From Promicromonospora sp. MEB111 (GTDB lineage: Bacteria > Actinomycetota > Actinomycetes > Actinomycetales > Cellulomonadaceae), in the NCBI RefSeq assembly GCF_030209445.1, contig NZ_JARVSD010000029.1, positions 1 through 64,000 of the forward strand: DNA of 64,000 nt. Reading direction: 5' to 3'. The translations under genes and the position numbers were made by a program. Below the pieces are notes generated by a model. The model had not been told where the DNA came from and made no database searches. It saw only the letters and a program-made list of their open reading frames with translations. This document shows, one piece after another, positions 36,021 through 44,579 of this stretch. Numbering within the stretch: position 1 is the stretch's first letter; each line of letters opens with the position of its first letter.

Positions 36021-36041
36021 CTGAACCGATCACGACGTCGC

Positions 36042-36905
36042 TCAGCGCGCCAGGACCTCGCGCAGCTTTGCCGCGAACTCGACCGGCTTGTCGGCGGGCT
36101 GGCCGTACTCCCCGCCGCTGAACCCGCCGTGGCCCCCGGGGAAGACGATCGGTGCGGCGTCGAGCAGCGCCTCGGTCGCACGGGCGGAGCGGCCCGTCAG
36201 CTCGTCGCCCGTGTCCTCTCCGACGGCGACCATGACCTCGGGCGTGCCGGGCCGGAGGGTCGCCCAGTCCGGCTCGTACTGCGTCAGGAGACGCATGTTG
36301 ACGCCCAGCAGCAGGTCGTCACGTGTGCCGTCGTCCTCGGTCGGCAGGCCGAACACGGCCGGGTCCGGGTCGGGCTGGGCGACGTAGTCCGCGGTGAGCT
36401 CGCCCGTGGCCATGACCAGGGCGATGAACTTCGCCATCCCCGCCCCGAACCCCTTCGCCTGGTAGGTGTCGTGGATGTCGGTCAGGGCCGCGTCCACGGC
36501 CTCCCGGTCCGGGAGCACGCTGGGTAGCGGCGGTTCGTGCGCGACGACGGTCCGCACGTCTCCCGGGTGCGTCGCCGCGAGCTCGAACGCCACCAGGGCG
36601 CCGCCGCTGGAGGCGAAGAGGTCCACCGGGCCGCCGCCGACGGCCTCGACGACGCGGTGCACGTCGTCGGCGTGGTCCGCGATCCCAGGCGCCCCGGTGC
36701 GCGTGCTGCGCTCGACGCCGCGCGGGTCGTAGGTCACCACGGTGCGGTCGGTGAAGTGGCCGGCCAGCGTGGTGAAGCCCTCGGCGCCCATCGGCAGGCC
36801 GATCAGCAGCAGCGGCGGCTCGTCGGTGGGGGTCGTGGCCTCGCGCACGTCATAGGTCAGGACGGCGCCCGGCACGTCGAGGGTGTGGGTCTTCTTGTCG
36901 GTCAT
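36042..36905 (-). CDS. Alpha/beta-hydrolase family protein
   Basis: 287 aa from the ATG at 36905. Hydrolase fold signs: LLLIGLPMGAEGF oxyanion region (about 32-44), TYDPRGVERS (about 58-67), nucleophile elbow LFASSGGALVA (about 95-105; xSxGG rather than the classic GxSxG), a late acid around VAVGEDTGDE, and GGHGGF with the catalytic His (about 260-265). Specificity cannot be read. The 260 bases between this gene and comEA are divergent promoter DNA with an AGGAG ribosome binding site on this side. Confidence 0.88.
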   Translation of the reverse strand: MTDKKTHTLDVPGAVLTYDVREATTPTDEPPLLLIGLPMGAEGFTTLAGHFTDRTVVTYDPRGVERSTRTGAPGIADHADDVHRVVEAVGGGPVDLFASSGGALVAFELAATHPGDVRTVVAHEPPLPSVLPDREAVDAALTDIHDTYQAKGFGAGMAKFIALVMATGELTADYVAQPDPDPAVFGLPTEDDGTRDDLLLGVNMRLLTQYEPDWATLRPGTPEVMVAVGEDTGDELTGRSARATEALLDAAPIVFPGGHGGFSGGEYGQPADKPVEFAAKLREVLAR

Positions 36906-37164
36906 GGTGCTCGCTCCTGGTCTGTTCCGTGCTGCCCGGGTCTGCGGGTGCCGTCCGGGTCCGCATGCGGTCGTCAGGTCCGACGACGGCGCCGGGGCGA
37001 ACTCATCGGTGCGCCCGGACGAAACTCGTCGGCCGGGCACACAGACCCTCGGTACGGCGTCGTGCGGGTACGAGCTGGACCACAGGGGGCTCTTCTTGCT
37101 GTCTGTGCACAGGCAGGCGCCGGTGCCCGTCCGAGGGGTGCGCCGCGCGCCTAGCGTCCGGGAC
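36906..37164. other. Divergent spacer between hydrolase and comEA
   Basis: 259 bases without a supportable gene. The comEA -10 box TAGCGT is at 37152-37157. Nothing else clear was seen; open frames crossing it are the N-terminal overrun of the comEA frame. Confidence 0.6.
37152..37157 (+). promoter_or_regulatory. Leaderless -10 box of comEA (TAGCGT, N7, ATG)
   Basis: TAGCGT lies seven bases before ATG 37165 and decides that start. Confidence 0.62.
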
Positions 37165-38265
37165 ATGCAGCCAGAGACCGCGCAGCAGCGCCGCCCAGAA
37201 CCCTGGCCGTTCGGCCCGGTGCGCGGGTCCGACGGCCCCAGACCCTTGCCCGTCGTGGAGTCGGCCGTGCCCGTCGTGGAGCTGGCCGTGCCGGCCATGA
37301 CGTCGCCCGCGCCGCACCCGGACACCCCGTGGGCCACATCCGCGACAGCCCCGAAGGCCGGTGAGGACGATGCCCGTACCGAGACCGACGACCTGGTGGC
37401 CCGTCTGCGTGCCCGTCGGTCCACCTCGGGCGTGGCCGCCGCTTACGCGGCGGCGCACGGCCATCCCGCCGACCCGCGGGCCGAGCAGGGCGCCCGCCGG
37501 TGGGCTCTGACCGGCACGACGGCGGTCGTGGCAGTTGTGACCGTGCTGCTGCTGGGGCTCGGTGTGGCCGCACTCTCGCTGCGGGGCGGCGACGTCGAGG
37601 CCCTGGCCCCGGTTGCCGCCGACAAGGGGCCGGACAGCGGGCCGGCGCGCCCCGGGGCGGGCGGGGACGAGGTCGTGAGCGGGCCCGACCCGTCGTCGGA
37701 ACCGGTCGGCCCGGGTGGCCCGGGTGGGTCGGGTGGCTCGGGTGGCTCGGGCGAGCCAGGTGGGTCCGGCGCTGCGAGCGGTACCCCGGGAGCGGCGGGC
37801 GGCGGCCTGCTCGTGCACGTGGTCGGCGAGGTGGCCCGGCCGGGCCTGGTCACCCTGCCCGACGGCGCCCGGGTGGCCGACGCCGTCGAGGCCGCCGGCG
37901 GCGTGACCCGCAAGGCCGACCTGGCCGCCGTGAACCTGGCCCGGGCGGTGGTCGACGGCGAGCAGCTGTACGTGCCGAGGCCGGGGGAGTCGGTGCCGGG
38001 AACTGCGGCAGCGGGAGCGGGCGGGCCTGCCGCCCCGGGCGGTGGTGGCGGTGCCGGGAGCGCAGGCGGCGTCGTCGACATCAACAGGGCTGACGCCGCC
38101 GGGCTGGAGGCGCTCCCCGGTGTGGGACCGTCGATCGCCCGGGCGATCGTCGAGTGGCGCGAGACGAACGGCGCGTTCGCGAGCGTGGACGAGCTGGACG
38201 ACGTGCCGGGCATCGGCCCGGCCACCCTGGGCGAGCTCCGCGACAGCGCGCGGGTGGGGCCATGA
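37165..38265 (+). CDS. comEA: Competence protein ComEA (SLBB plus helix-hairpin-helix DNA receptor)
   Basis: 366 aa. A long Pro/Ala-rich cytoplasmic N-terminus (about 1-110) precedes one membrane helix (TTAVVAVVTVLLLGLGVAAL, about 115-134). Then comes a Gly/Ser/Pro linker with GGSGGSGGSG repeats, an SLBB domain (LLVHVVGEVARPGLVTLPDG, about 213-232) and a C-terminal HhH pair (VDINRADAAGLEALPGVGPSIARAI, in two parts, about 306-330). The protein binds incoming double-stranded DNA outside the membrane and hands it to ComEC. The stop overlaps comEC by ATGA. In actinobacteria these genes are conserved even where natural competence is unproven. Confidence 0.95.
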   Translation: MQPETAQQRRPEPWPFGPVRGSDGPRPLPVVESAVPVVELAVPAMTSPAPHPDTPWATSATAPKAGEDDARTETDDLVARLRARRSTSGVAAAYAAAHGHPADPRAEQGARRWALTGTTAVVAVVTVLLLGLGVAALSLRGGDVEALAPVAADKGPDSGPARPGAGGDEVVSGPDPSSEPVGPGGPGGSGGSGGSGEPGGSGAASGTPGAAGGGLLVHVVGEVARPGLVTLPDGARVADAVEAAGGVTRKADLAAVNLARAVVDGEQLYVPRPGESVPGTAAAGAGGPAAPGGGGGAGSAGGVVDINRADAAGLEALPGVGPSIARAIVEWRETNGAFASVDELDDVPGIGPATLGELRDSARVGP

Positions 38266-40853
38266 CCGACCTGCGGATGCTGCCCGCCGCCCTCGCGGTC
38301 TGGGTCGCGGCCTGGGCGCTGACGGGCCCTGGGGAGCGCTGGAGCGGTCTGGCGGCGGGGCTGGTCGCGGTCGTGCTCGTCGCCGCGGGCCTCGGGATCG
38401 TGTTCCTGGGCGGTCCAGGTCGTGATGGCCTCCCGGTATCCCGCTCCCGACGGGCGATGACCGCATGGCCGGCGGGGCACGGCCGGCGAACTTGGCTCGT
38501 CCTGCCGGACGGGCATCCGCAGCCGGGCCGAGACGCGCGGACAGCCGGGCCCGCCCGGACAGCCCGGCCCGCCCGACCCGCTGCAGCGACCGTCCTGGTC
38601 GCGCACATCGCCCTCGCCGCGGCCTGCGTCCTCGGGGTCACGGCCTCCGCGCACGTCCAGCTCACGGGCCGCGCGCCGCTCGCAGGGCTGGCCGAGCAGC
38701 GCGTGACGGCGACCCTCGTCGGCGCCGTGGTCTCCCAGCCCGAGCCGTTCGCCTTCGCTCCCGGTGCCGGGCAGCACCGCTGGGTGCTGGCCGCGCGCAC
38801 GGTGGACGCCCGCGGCGTCGAGTCGGCGGTGCGGGCCCACGTCCAGGTGCTGTCCGACGCCGTGCCCCGGTACGGGGCGACCGTGACAGTCTCGGGCGGG
38901 CTGCGCCCCGCCGACCCCGGCGCTGCGGAGACCGCCCGGCTGAACGCCGACAGCACCGCCGAGATCCGGGCCCCGCCGTCCGTGCTCCGCGTGCTCGACA
39001 CCCACCGCACGGCGCTCCTCGACGTGACCGACCCGCTGTCCCCGCAGGCCCGAGGGCTGGTGCCCGGTGCCGCGATCGGCGACACCACGCGGCTCCCGGA
39101 CGACCTGTCCGAGGAGCTGCGCAGAACCGGGTTGTCCCACATCACGGCGGTGTCTGGGGGTCACTTCGCGGTGGTCGTCGCCGTCCTGACCCTGCTCTGC
39201 TCGGTGGCCCGGCTGCCGAGGCCGGTCCGGGTGCTCGTCATCGCGCTCGCGTCCTTTGCCTTCGTGCTGCTGGTCCGGCCCGAACCCGCCGTGCTGCGGG
39301 CAGCGGTCATGGCGGCGTTCGCCCTGACCGGAGTGGCGCTCGGCCGGCCTTCCCAGGCCGTCCCGGCGCTCGCGGCGTCGGTCGTGGGGCTGCTCGTGAT
39401 CGACCCGTGGCTGGCCCGCTCCTTCGGGTTCGCGCTGTCGGCCGCGGCCACGGCGGGGCTCGTGCTGCTCGCGGCGCCGCTGGCCGCGCGGTTGGCGCCG
39501 TGGACAGGGGAGGCCCTGGCGTTCGCCCTGGCCGTGCCGCTGGCCGCGCAGGCCGCGTGCGGGCCGGTGCTGGTGCTGCTCGACCCGTCGGTGTCCACGG
39601 TCTCGGTGCTCGCGAACCTGTTGGCGGGGCCCTCCCTGGTCCCGGCCACCGTGCTCGGGCTGGTCGCCACGGTGCTCGCGCCCTGGCTCCCGGCCGTCGC
39701 CGGGCTCGTGGCCTGGGCGGCGAGCGGTGCCACCTGGTGGATCGCCGCGGTCGCGCACCGGTGCGCCGCACTTCCCGGCGCGACCGTTCCCTGGCTCGGT
39801 GGCCCGGCGGGTGCGCTGCTGCTGGCCGCACTCACCGGACTGGCGTTGTGGGCCGTGCTGCGGCGTGGCCCGCGCCGCGGTTGGCCCGAGTCGTGGCGCG
39901 CGACGGCTCGCTCCGGCCTGCGCCAGGTCGTGCGTGAGACGCTGCGTGGGACCCCGCCTGACGTCCTGCGCGAGCCCCGGTCCGGCGGCTCGCGCTCGGC
40001 CCGTGCGCCACGACCGCTCACCCGGGCGCGCTTCCTCCTGCTCCTCGCGGCGGCCTCCGCGGCGGCGCTGGTCGTCGCCCTCGCGGCACCTCGGCTCGCG
40101 GCTCGCTCGGGCATGCCCGAGGACTGGCAGGTGGCGGCCTGCGACGTCGGGCAGGGGGACGCGCTCGCCCTGCGGACGGGTCCGGCGTCGGCCGTGGTCG
40201 TGGACGTCGGACCGGACGGTCCTGCCGCCGACCGCTGTCTCGACCAGCTCGGGATCGCGCGGGTGGACCTGCTCGTGCTCAGCCACTTCCACGCCGACCA
40301 CGTGGGCGGTCTTCGTCCGGTGCTCGCGGGGCGCGAGGTAGCCGCGGCGCTCGTGTCCCCGGTACCGGAGCCGGCCGCGAACGCTGCGGCCACCGAGACG
40401 GCGCTGACCGCTGCCGGCGTGCCGGTCCGGATCGCGGGGACCGGCGACCGAGGGGCCGCGGGGAGCCTCACCTGGCGGGTGGTGCAGGCGGGCGCCGGCA
40501 CGGGTGCGAACGACTCGAGCGTGGTGCTCGCCGCCCGCGTAGGCGGCCTGGACGTGCTGCTGCTCGGCGACCTGGAGGACGCGGGCCAGGCGGCACTGGT
40601 CCCGCTGACAGGACGCTTCGACGTCGTGAAGGTCGCGCCCCACGGGTCGGCGGTCCAGTCCCGCGCGCTCGCGGAGCGGGTGCGTCCGGCGGTCGCCCTG
40701 GTCTCGTCCGGCCGGGACAACGAGTACGGGCATCCGACCGACGAGGCGCTCGACCTGTACACGGGTGTCGGCGCGGCGGTGGTGCGCACCGACGAGTGCG
40801 GAACCGTCGCGCTGGTCGTGCGCGGAGAGGAGGTGTCGCTGGCCGGTTGCTGA
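38262..40853 (+). CDS. comEC: ComEC/Rec2-family DNA channel with metallo-beta-lactamase-like domain
   Basis: 863 aa from the ATG at 38262, overlapping the comEA stop by four bases. Layout: N-terminal helices and DUF4131-like soluble region with an OB-fold (VTATLVGAVVSQPEPFAF), the competence core (PGAAIGDTTRLPDDLSEELRR, then LSHITAVSGGHFAVVVAVL), multiple helices to about residue 590, then a metallo-beta-lactamase-like domain (CDVGQGDALAL and LSHFHADHVGG, with Asp, His residues preserved). It conducts single-stranded DNA across the membrane and may degrade the non-transported strand. A Arg/Pro/Ala-rich loop (about 75-110) is an expansion. Confidence 0.95.
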   Translation: MTDLRMLPAALAVWVAAWALTGPGERWSGLAAGLVAVVLVAAGLGIVFLGGPGRDGLPVSRSRRAMTAWPAGHGRRTWLVLPDGHPQPGRDARTAGPARTARPARPAAATVLVAHIALAAACVLGVTASAHVQLTGRAPLAGLAEQRVTATLVGAVVSQPEPFAFAPGAGQHRWVLAARTVDARGVESAVRAHVQVLSDAVPRYGATVTVSGGLRPADPGAAETARLNADSTAEIRAPPSVLRVLDTHRTALLDVTDPLSPQARGLVPGAAIGDTTRLPDDLSEELRRTGLSHITAVSGGHFAVVVAVLTLLCSVARLPRPVRVLVIALASFAFVLLVRPEPAVLRAAVMAAFALTGVALGRPSQAVPALAASVVGLLVIDPWLARSFGFALSAAATAGLVLLAAPLAARLAPWTGEALAFALAVPLAAQAACGPVLVLLDPSVSTVSVLANLLAGPSLVPATVLGLVATVLAPWLPAVAGLVAWAASGATWWIAAVAHRCAALPGATVPWLGGPAGALLLAALTGLALWAVLRRGPRRGWPESWRATARSGLRQVVRETLRGTPPDVLREPRSGGSRSARAPRPLTRARFLLLLAAASAAALVVALAAPRLAARSGMPEDWQVAACDVGQGDALALRTGPASAVVVDVGPDGPAADRCLDQLGIARVDLLVLSHFHADHVGGLRPVLAGREVAAALVSPVPEPAANAAATETALTAAGVPVRIAGTGDRGAAGSLTWRVVQAGAGTGANDSSVVLAARVGGLDVLLLGDLEDAGQAALVPLTGRFDVVKVAPHGSAVQSRALAERVRPAVALVSSGRDNEYGHPTDEALDLYTGVGAAVVRTDECGTVALVVRGEEVSLAGC

Positions 40854-41009
40854 GCGGTCGGGGCACGGGGCGTTCGCCGAGCGCGCCGCGCCACGACCGC
40901 GCGGCGGCACGAGGCCCGCGGGCGAACGGCCGGCGGCCCAGGGCGCGCCAGGTCCCGCCGCAGGCCACACGGGCACTGGTACACCACGGCGCGACACTTC
41001 GCGAAACGT

Positions 41010-41037
41010 TGCGGATCCTGACCACGGCCCTAACGTG
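41010..41037 (+). promoter_or_regulatory. Promoter of the secreted GerMN-like/amidase/lipoprotein trio
   Basis: TTGCGG (41010-41015), a 16-base spacer and TACGT-like TAACGT (41032-41037). A start near 41044 would give a leader of about 40 bases containing GGGGG at 41074-41078, four bases before GTG 41083. Confidence 0.5.
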
Positions 41038-41082
41038 GGGGGAGGACGGGTGAAGTTCCGTCAGCACGTACCAGGGGGCAAC

Positions 41083-41877
41083 GTGGTCGAATCAACCCGA
41101 ACCGCCCGGCGGCACCGCCGGATCATCGCGGTCACAGCGGCAGTGGCTCTCCTCGTTCCGGCGGCGGCGCTCAGCGCCGCAGGAAGGGACCAGGCGAGCG
41201 CACAGCTCCAGCTCCGGGAGGAACTGCTGGAACAGTCGGTGGTCACCGACGTCTCCGAGACCGACCAGGTGGTCCGCGTGGACACGACGCGAGACCCGGG
41301 GGCTGCCGCGGAGTGGCTGGACGAGTCGGCCGAGGTGCTGGACGGCTGGACCGTCGTCGTGGCCGGGGCGGAGCCCAGGTCCGGCGAGGAGCGAGCGGCG
41401 CTGGACCAGGAGCAGTCGGCGGGCGACACGGCGCCGGATGCCTCGTGCCCGGAGGTCCCGGAGGGCCCGCGGTCCGAGGACGGCTCGACGACGCCGGTCC
41501 TGGGCTGCGGTACCGGGCAGGACGTCCAGCTCACCGCAGGGGCGGCGCGTGCGACGCAGGGCGGTCCGTCCCGGACGCTGGGGAGCGCCGTCGACGACGT
41601 CCTGGCCTCCTACCTGCCGGGCGCGGACCTGCCGGCCACGAAGGTGCGGCTCAGCAAGGGGCACGCCACGGTCGACGTCGGCGCCGGCTTCGAGCAGGCG
41701 CTGTCGGACGCCGGGGTCTACCCGGGCGACGTCTGGCAGGCGCTCCTGTTCACGGCGTACAGCAACGGGTCCGTCGACTCGGTGAAGTTCACGCTCGACG
41801 GGGACTGTCTCGCCTTCGCGTACGCGACGGGCGGCGACATGTGCGCGTCGACCGACCTGCCGATCGATCTCGGCTGA
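41083..41877 (+). CDS. Secreted protein with GerMN-like domain
   Basis: 264 aa from GTG 41083, chosen for the GGGGG ribosome binding site and because it gives a clean signal peptide (RTARRHRRIIAVTAAVALLV, then AAALSAAG); GTG 41050 is the alternative. A charged, disordered middle (Cys-containing DASCPEVPEGPR and LGCGTGQ) precedes RTLGSAVDDVLASYLPGADL and VRLSKGHATVDVGAGFEQAL (about 163-205), which resembles GerMN domains seen in spore-germination and lipoprotein-partner proteins. The last residues contain DGDCLAFAYATGGDMC, a likely disulfide. It precedes an amidase and a lipoprotein gene in one run, pointing to cell-envelope work. Confidence 0.62.
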   Translation: MVESTRTARRHRRIIAVTAAVALLVPAAALSAAGRDQASAQLQLREELLEQSVVTDVSETDQVVRVDTTRDPGAAAEWLDESAEVLDGWTVVVAGAEPRSGEERAALDQEQSAGDTAPDASCPEVPEGPRSEDGSTTPVLGCGTGQDVQLTAGAARATQGGPSRTLGSAVDDVLASYLPGADLPATKVRLSKGHATVDVGAGFEQALSDAGVYPGDVWQALLFTAYSNGSVDSVKFTLDGDCLAFAYATGGDMCASTDLPIDLG

Positions 41878-41887
41878 GGGGGTGACG

Positions 41888-42577
41888 ATGCGAAAGGCTC
41901 TTCGACGGCTCGTGTCGGTTCTCACCGTCGTCCTCGTGGGTGCCGGCGGGTTCCTGGCCGTGGCCCCGACGGCGGCGGCCGACGTGACCTACGTGCCGGA
42001 CAACTGGAACGGCAAGGTGGTCTACCTGTCGCAGGCGTGCCACGACCGCGGGGACACCGTGTGCCACGACAACACGGGCTGCGACGGCTTCAGCGAGAAC
42101 ATCAACTCCTACAAGGTGGCGATGTCGACGATCAACGGCGGCAGCACGGACCACCTCAGCCTCCTCGAACGGGGCTACAAGGTGGTCCGGGGCAACGGGC
42201 TCACGCGAAAGAACATCGCCAGCTCGAACCGCGTGGGGGCGGACCTGCACATCCCGTTGCACTCCAACGCCATCAGCGCGTCCTGCGAGTCCGACAAACC
42301 GGCTTCGCGGTACGGCACGCACGCGATGTACGTGTCGAGTGCCGGCAAGGAGTGCGCGGCGAAGATCGTGCAGCGCGTCGGCGCGAGCAGCCCCGGCACC
42401 AACGACACCCGGCAGTACCGGACGGACCTGGGCGAGCTGAACCAGACCAACGCCGTCGCGTGCTACCTGGAGCAGGACTTCCACGTCTGGCAACGAGGGG
42501 TGAACTGGATGCGCGACCGCGACTCCTGGAGCTGGCGCCTGGCCATGGCTGTCGACGTGTACATGGGGTACCCGTGA
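41888..42577 (+). CDS. Secreted N-acetylmuramoyl-L-alanine amidase-like (Amidase_3) protein
   Basis: 229 aa from the ATG at 41888 (GAGGGGG just upstream). Signal peptide: RKALRRLVSVLTVVLVGAGG, then AVAPTAAAD. The mature part follows the zinc amidase pattern: first His in VYLSQACHDRG, candidate Glu ligand in GFSENINSYKVA, the loop LLERGYKVVRGNGLTRKNIA, second His in LHIPLHSNA (about 118-126), and the catalytic Glu in ACYLEQDFH (about 196-204). The family DPGHGG start is degenerate. It would cut the peptide stem from peptidoglycan. Several Cys pairs (CHDRGDTVCHDNTGC) suggest disulfides. Its stop overlaps the next ATG by one base. Confidence 0.8.
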   Translation: MRKALRRLVSVLTVVLVGAGGFLAVAPTAAADVTYVPDNWNGKVVYLSQACHDRGDTVCHDNTGCDGFSENINSYKVAMSTINGGSTDHLSLLERGYKVVRGNGLTRKNIASSNRVGADLHIPLHSNAISASCESDKPASRYGTHAMYVSSAGKECAAKIVQRVGASSPGTNDTRQYRTDLGELNQTNAVACYLEQDFHVWQRGVNWMRDRDSWSWRLAMAVDVYMGYP

Positions 42578-43428
42578 TGCGCGCCCGACCGTTCGCCCCG
42601 GTGGCCGTCGTCGCCGCGGCCCTGCTCGTGCTGGCCGGCTGCACGGCGGCCCCGACGGGCTCGGACACGTCGGGGCCGTCGCGCGGGACGGGGGCGACGA
42701 CCGGGGCGAGCCCGTCGGCGTCGGGCGAGGCGGACGGCTCGGCCGAACCAGAGATCACCGTGCGGGCCGCAGGCGGCGCCTGGCTCGTGCGGGGCACGGG
42801 CTTCGCGGGCGGCAACCAGTACCTGGTCCAGTGCGTCGGCGGTACGACGACGGGGGCGAGCGCGCTCGACGAGTGCGACATGTCGACCAGCGAGCAGGTG
42901 GTCGCCGACGAGAGCGGCCGGATCTCCGCGACACGTCAGGCACGGGCATTCGTCAACGTCGGCTCGGTCTCCGAGGTGGACTGCACGGGCGATCCCTGCG
43001 CGCTGGCCGTCGCCGATCTGTCGGACCGGGTGCTCGCCGCGGCCCCGGCGCCGCTGCCGGGCGGTGCGGAGCCGCCGGACGCGCCCACGCTCGCGCTGTC
43101 CGAGCGGGAGCTCGGCGCCGACGACGGCCGCGTCACGGTGACGGGCAAGGGGTACGCCGCGGGTGCGACCGTCCGGATCGTGCAGTGCGCCACCACGTCC
43201 GACGGCGATGTGGACGGGGACAACTGCCTGTACGACGACGGGAAGCGCGTGATCGCCGACCGTGCGGGCACGCTGGTGGCGCAGCTCCGCGTGGTGCGGG
43301 AGATCGAGCTCGTCGGTGGGGGATCCGCCGACTGCGCCGATGCCGGCGCCTGCGTGATCGCGAACGCCTGGACCGACGGCGGGCGGATCGCCCTGGCCGA
43401 CCTGGCCTGGGACCAGGACCGGGAGTAG
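42577..43428 (+). CDS. Lipoprotein with two neocarzinostatin-like immunoglobulin-type domains
   Basis: 283 aa from the ATG at 42577. Lipobox LVLAGC with Cys at about residue 22, then a Ser/Thr/Gly linker. Two related beta domains follow: one with VRGTGFAGGNQYLVQCVGG (about 69-87) and one with VTGKGYAAGATVRIVQCATT (about 188-207), each with paired Cys further on (CTGDPCALAVAD; CADAGACVIANAW). This is the neocarzinostatin-apoprotein-like pattern, here outer-face and membrane-anchored. Such proteins may bind small ligands or glycans. Last gene of the secreted trio that lies between comEC and holA. Confidence 0.72.
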   Translation: MRARPFAPVAVVAAALLVLAGCTAAPTGSDTSGPSRGTGATTGASPSASGEADGSAEPEITVRAAGGAWLVRGTGFAGGNQYLVQCVGGTTTGASALDECDMSTSEQVVADESGRISATRQARAFVNVGSVSEVDCTGDPCALAVADLSDRVLAAAPAPLPGGAEPPDAPTLALSERELGADDGRVTVTGKGYAAGATVRIVQCATTSDGDVDGDNCLYDDGKRVIADRAGTLVAQLRVVREIELVGGGSADCADAGACVIANAWTDGGRIALADLAWDQDRE

Positions 43429-43534
43429 GCCGGGGGCAGCAGACCGGGCACCGGCAGCGGGCAGGCACGGGCGCAGCGGGCCGCACATCTCCGCGTGACC
43501 GCCCGCTGTCGGTGGCGCGTGGCAGGCTGTGTCC

Positions 43535-44542
43535 GTGCCTCCCGCAACCAGACGCAGTACCGCCACCGCTCCCGCCGGCCGGAGCTGGGACGAGCCCACC
43601 GTGGCACCCGTCGTGCTGGTCCGTGGTGCCGAGCCGCTCCTGACCGAGCGTGCGGTGGACGGCGTGGTGCGGCTCGTGCGCGAGCGCGACCCCGACGTCG
43701 AGAAGGTGGAGCTGGAGGGGGCCACGTACGGCACGGGCCAGCTCATGGTCGCGGCGAGCCCGTCCCTGTTCGGCGAGGCCAAGGTGGTGGTGGTCCGCTC
43801 GACGGAGTCGGGCACCGAGGACCTGATGGCCGACCTCATCGCCTACGTCGGCGCGCCCGACGCGGAGACCACGGTCATCGTGGTCCACGGTGGCGGGCAG
43901 CGCGGCAAGAAGATGCTCGACACGATCACGGGCTCCGGTGCGCCGGTCATGGTGTGCGAGCCCGTGACGAAGGACGCCGAGAAGGCGTCGTTCGTGGTGG
44001 GCGAGTTCAAGGCCGCTCGCCGGCGGGCGGACGCCGAGGGCGTGCGCGCCCTCGTCGACGCGCTGGGCAGCGACCTCCGCGAGCTCGCGGCGGCGTGCGC
44101 GCAGCTCGTCGCGGACACCACGGGCACCATCACCGCCGCCACGGTGGACCGGTACTACGGCGGCCGGGTCGAGGCCACGGGCTTCCGCGTGGCCGACGCC
44201 GCGGTGGCGGGCGATGCCGGCGGCGCCGTCGCCCTGCTGCGGCACGCGCTGGACACGGGCCTGGACCCCGTGCCGATCGTCGCGGCCCTGGCGCTGCGCC
44301 TGCGCAATCTGGCCAAGGTCGCCTCGATGCGTGGCGGTGGGTTGTCAGCGCGGGACCTAGGTATGGCCCCCTGGCAGGTCGACCGCGCCCGCAAGGACCT
44401 GCGCGCCTGGACACCGGAGGGGCTCGCGACGGCGATCTCCGCCGTCGCGCAGGCCGATGCCGACGTGAAGGGCGAGGCGCGGGACACGGTGTTCGCCGTC
44501 GAACGCGCGGTCATGACCATCGCCCGCTCCCGCCGCACCTGA
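43535..44542 (+). CDS. holA: DNA polymerase III delta subunit
   Basis: 335 aa from GTG 43535; GTG 43529 is the alternative. I prefer 43535 because CAGGCT lies six bases before it, resembling the leaderless boxes of neighbouring genes. AAA+-like clamp-loader subunit: APVVLVRGAEPLLTERAVD (about 24-42), GTGQLMVAASPSLFGEAKVVVVR, and the C-terminal collar domain ending AVERAVMTIARS. It opens the beta clamp for loading at primed sites. Its place upstream of rpsT is the conserved actinobacterial order, here with one gene inserted between. Confidence 0.93.
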   Translation: MPPATRRSTATAPAGRSWDEPTVAPVVLVRGAEPLLTERAVDGVVRLVRERDPDVEKVELEGATYGTGQLMVAASPSLFGEAKVVVVRSTESGTEDLMADLIAYVGAPDAETTVIVVHGGGQRGKKMLDTITGSGAPVMVCEPVTKDAEKASFVVGEFKAARRRADAEGVRALVDALGSDLRELAAACAQLVADTTGTITAATVDRYYGGRVEATGFRVADAAVAGDAGGAVALLRHALDTGLDPVPIVAALALRLRNLAKVASMRGGGLSARDLGMAPWQVDRARKDLRAWTPEGLATAISAVAQADADVKGEARDTVFAVERAVMTIARSRRT

Positions 44543-44579
44543 CGGTACAACGGGATTGGTTTGGCTGGCCACGAGCGCC

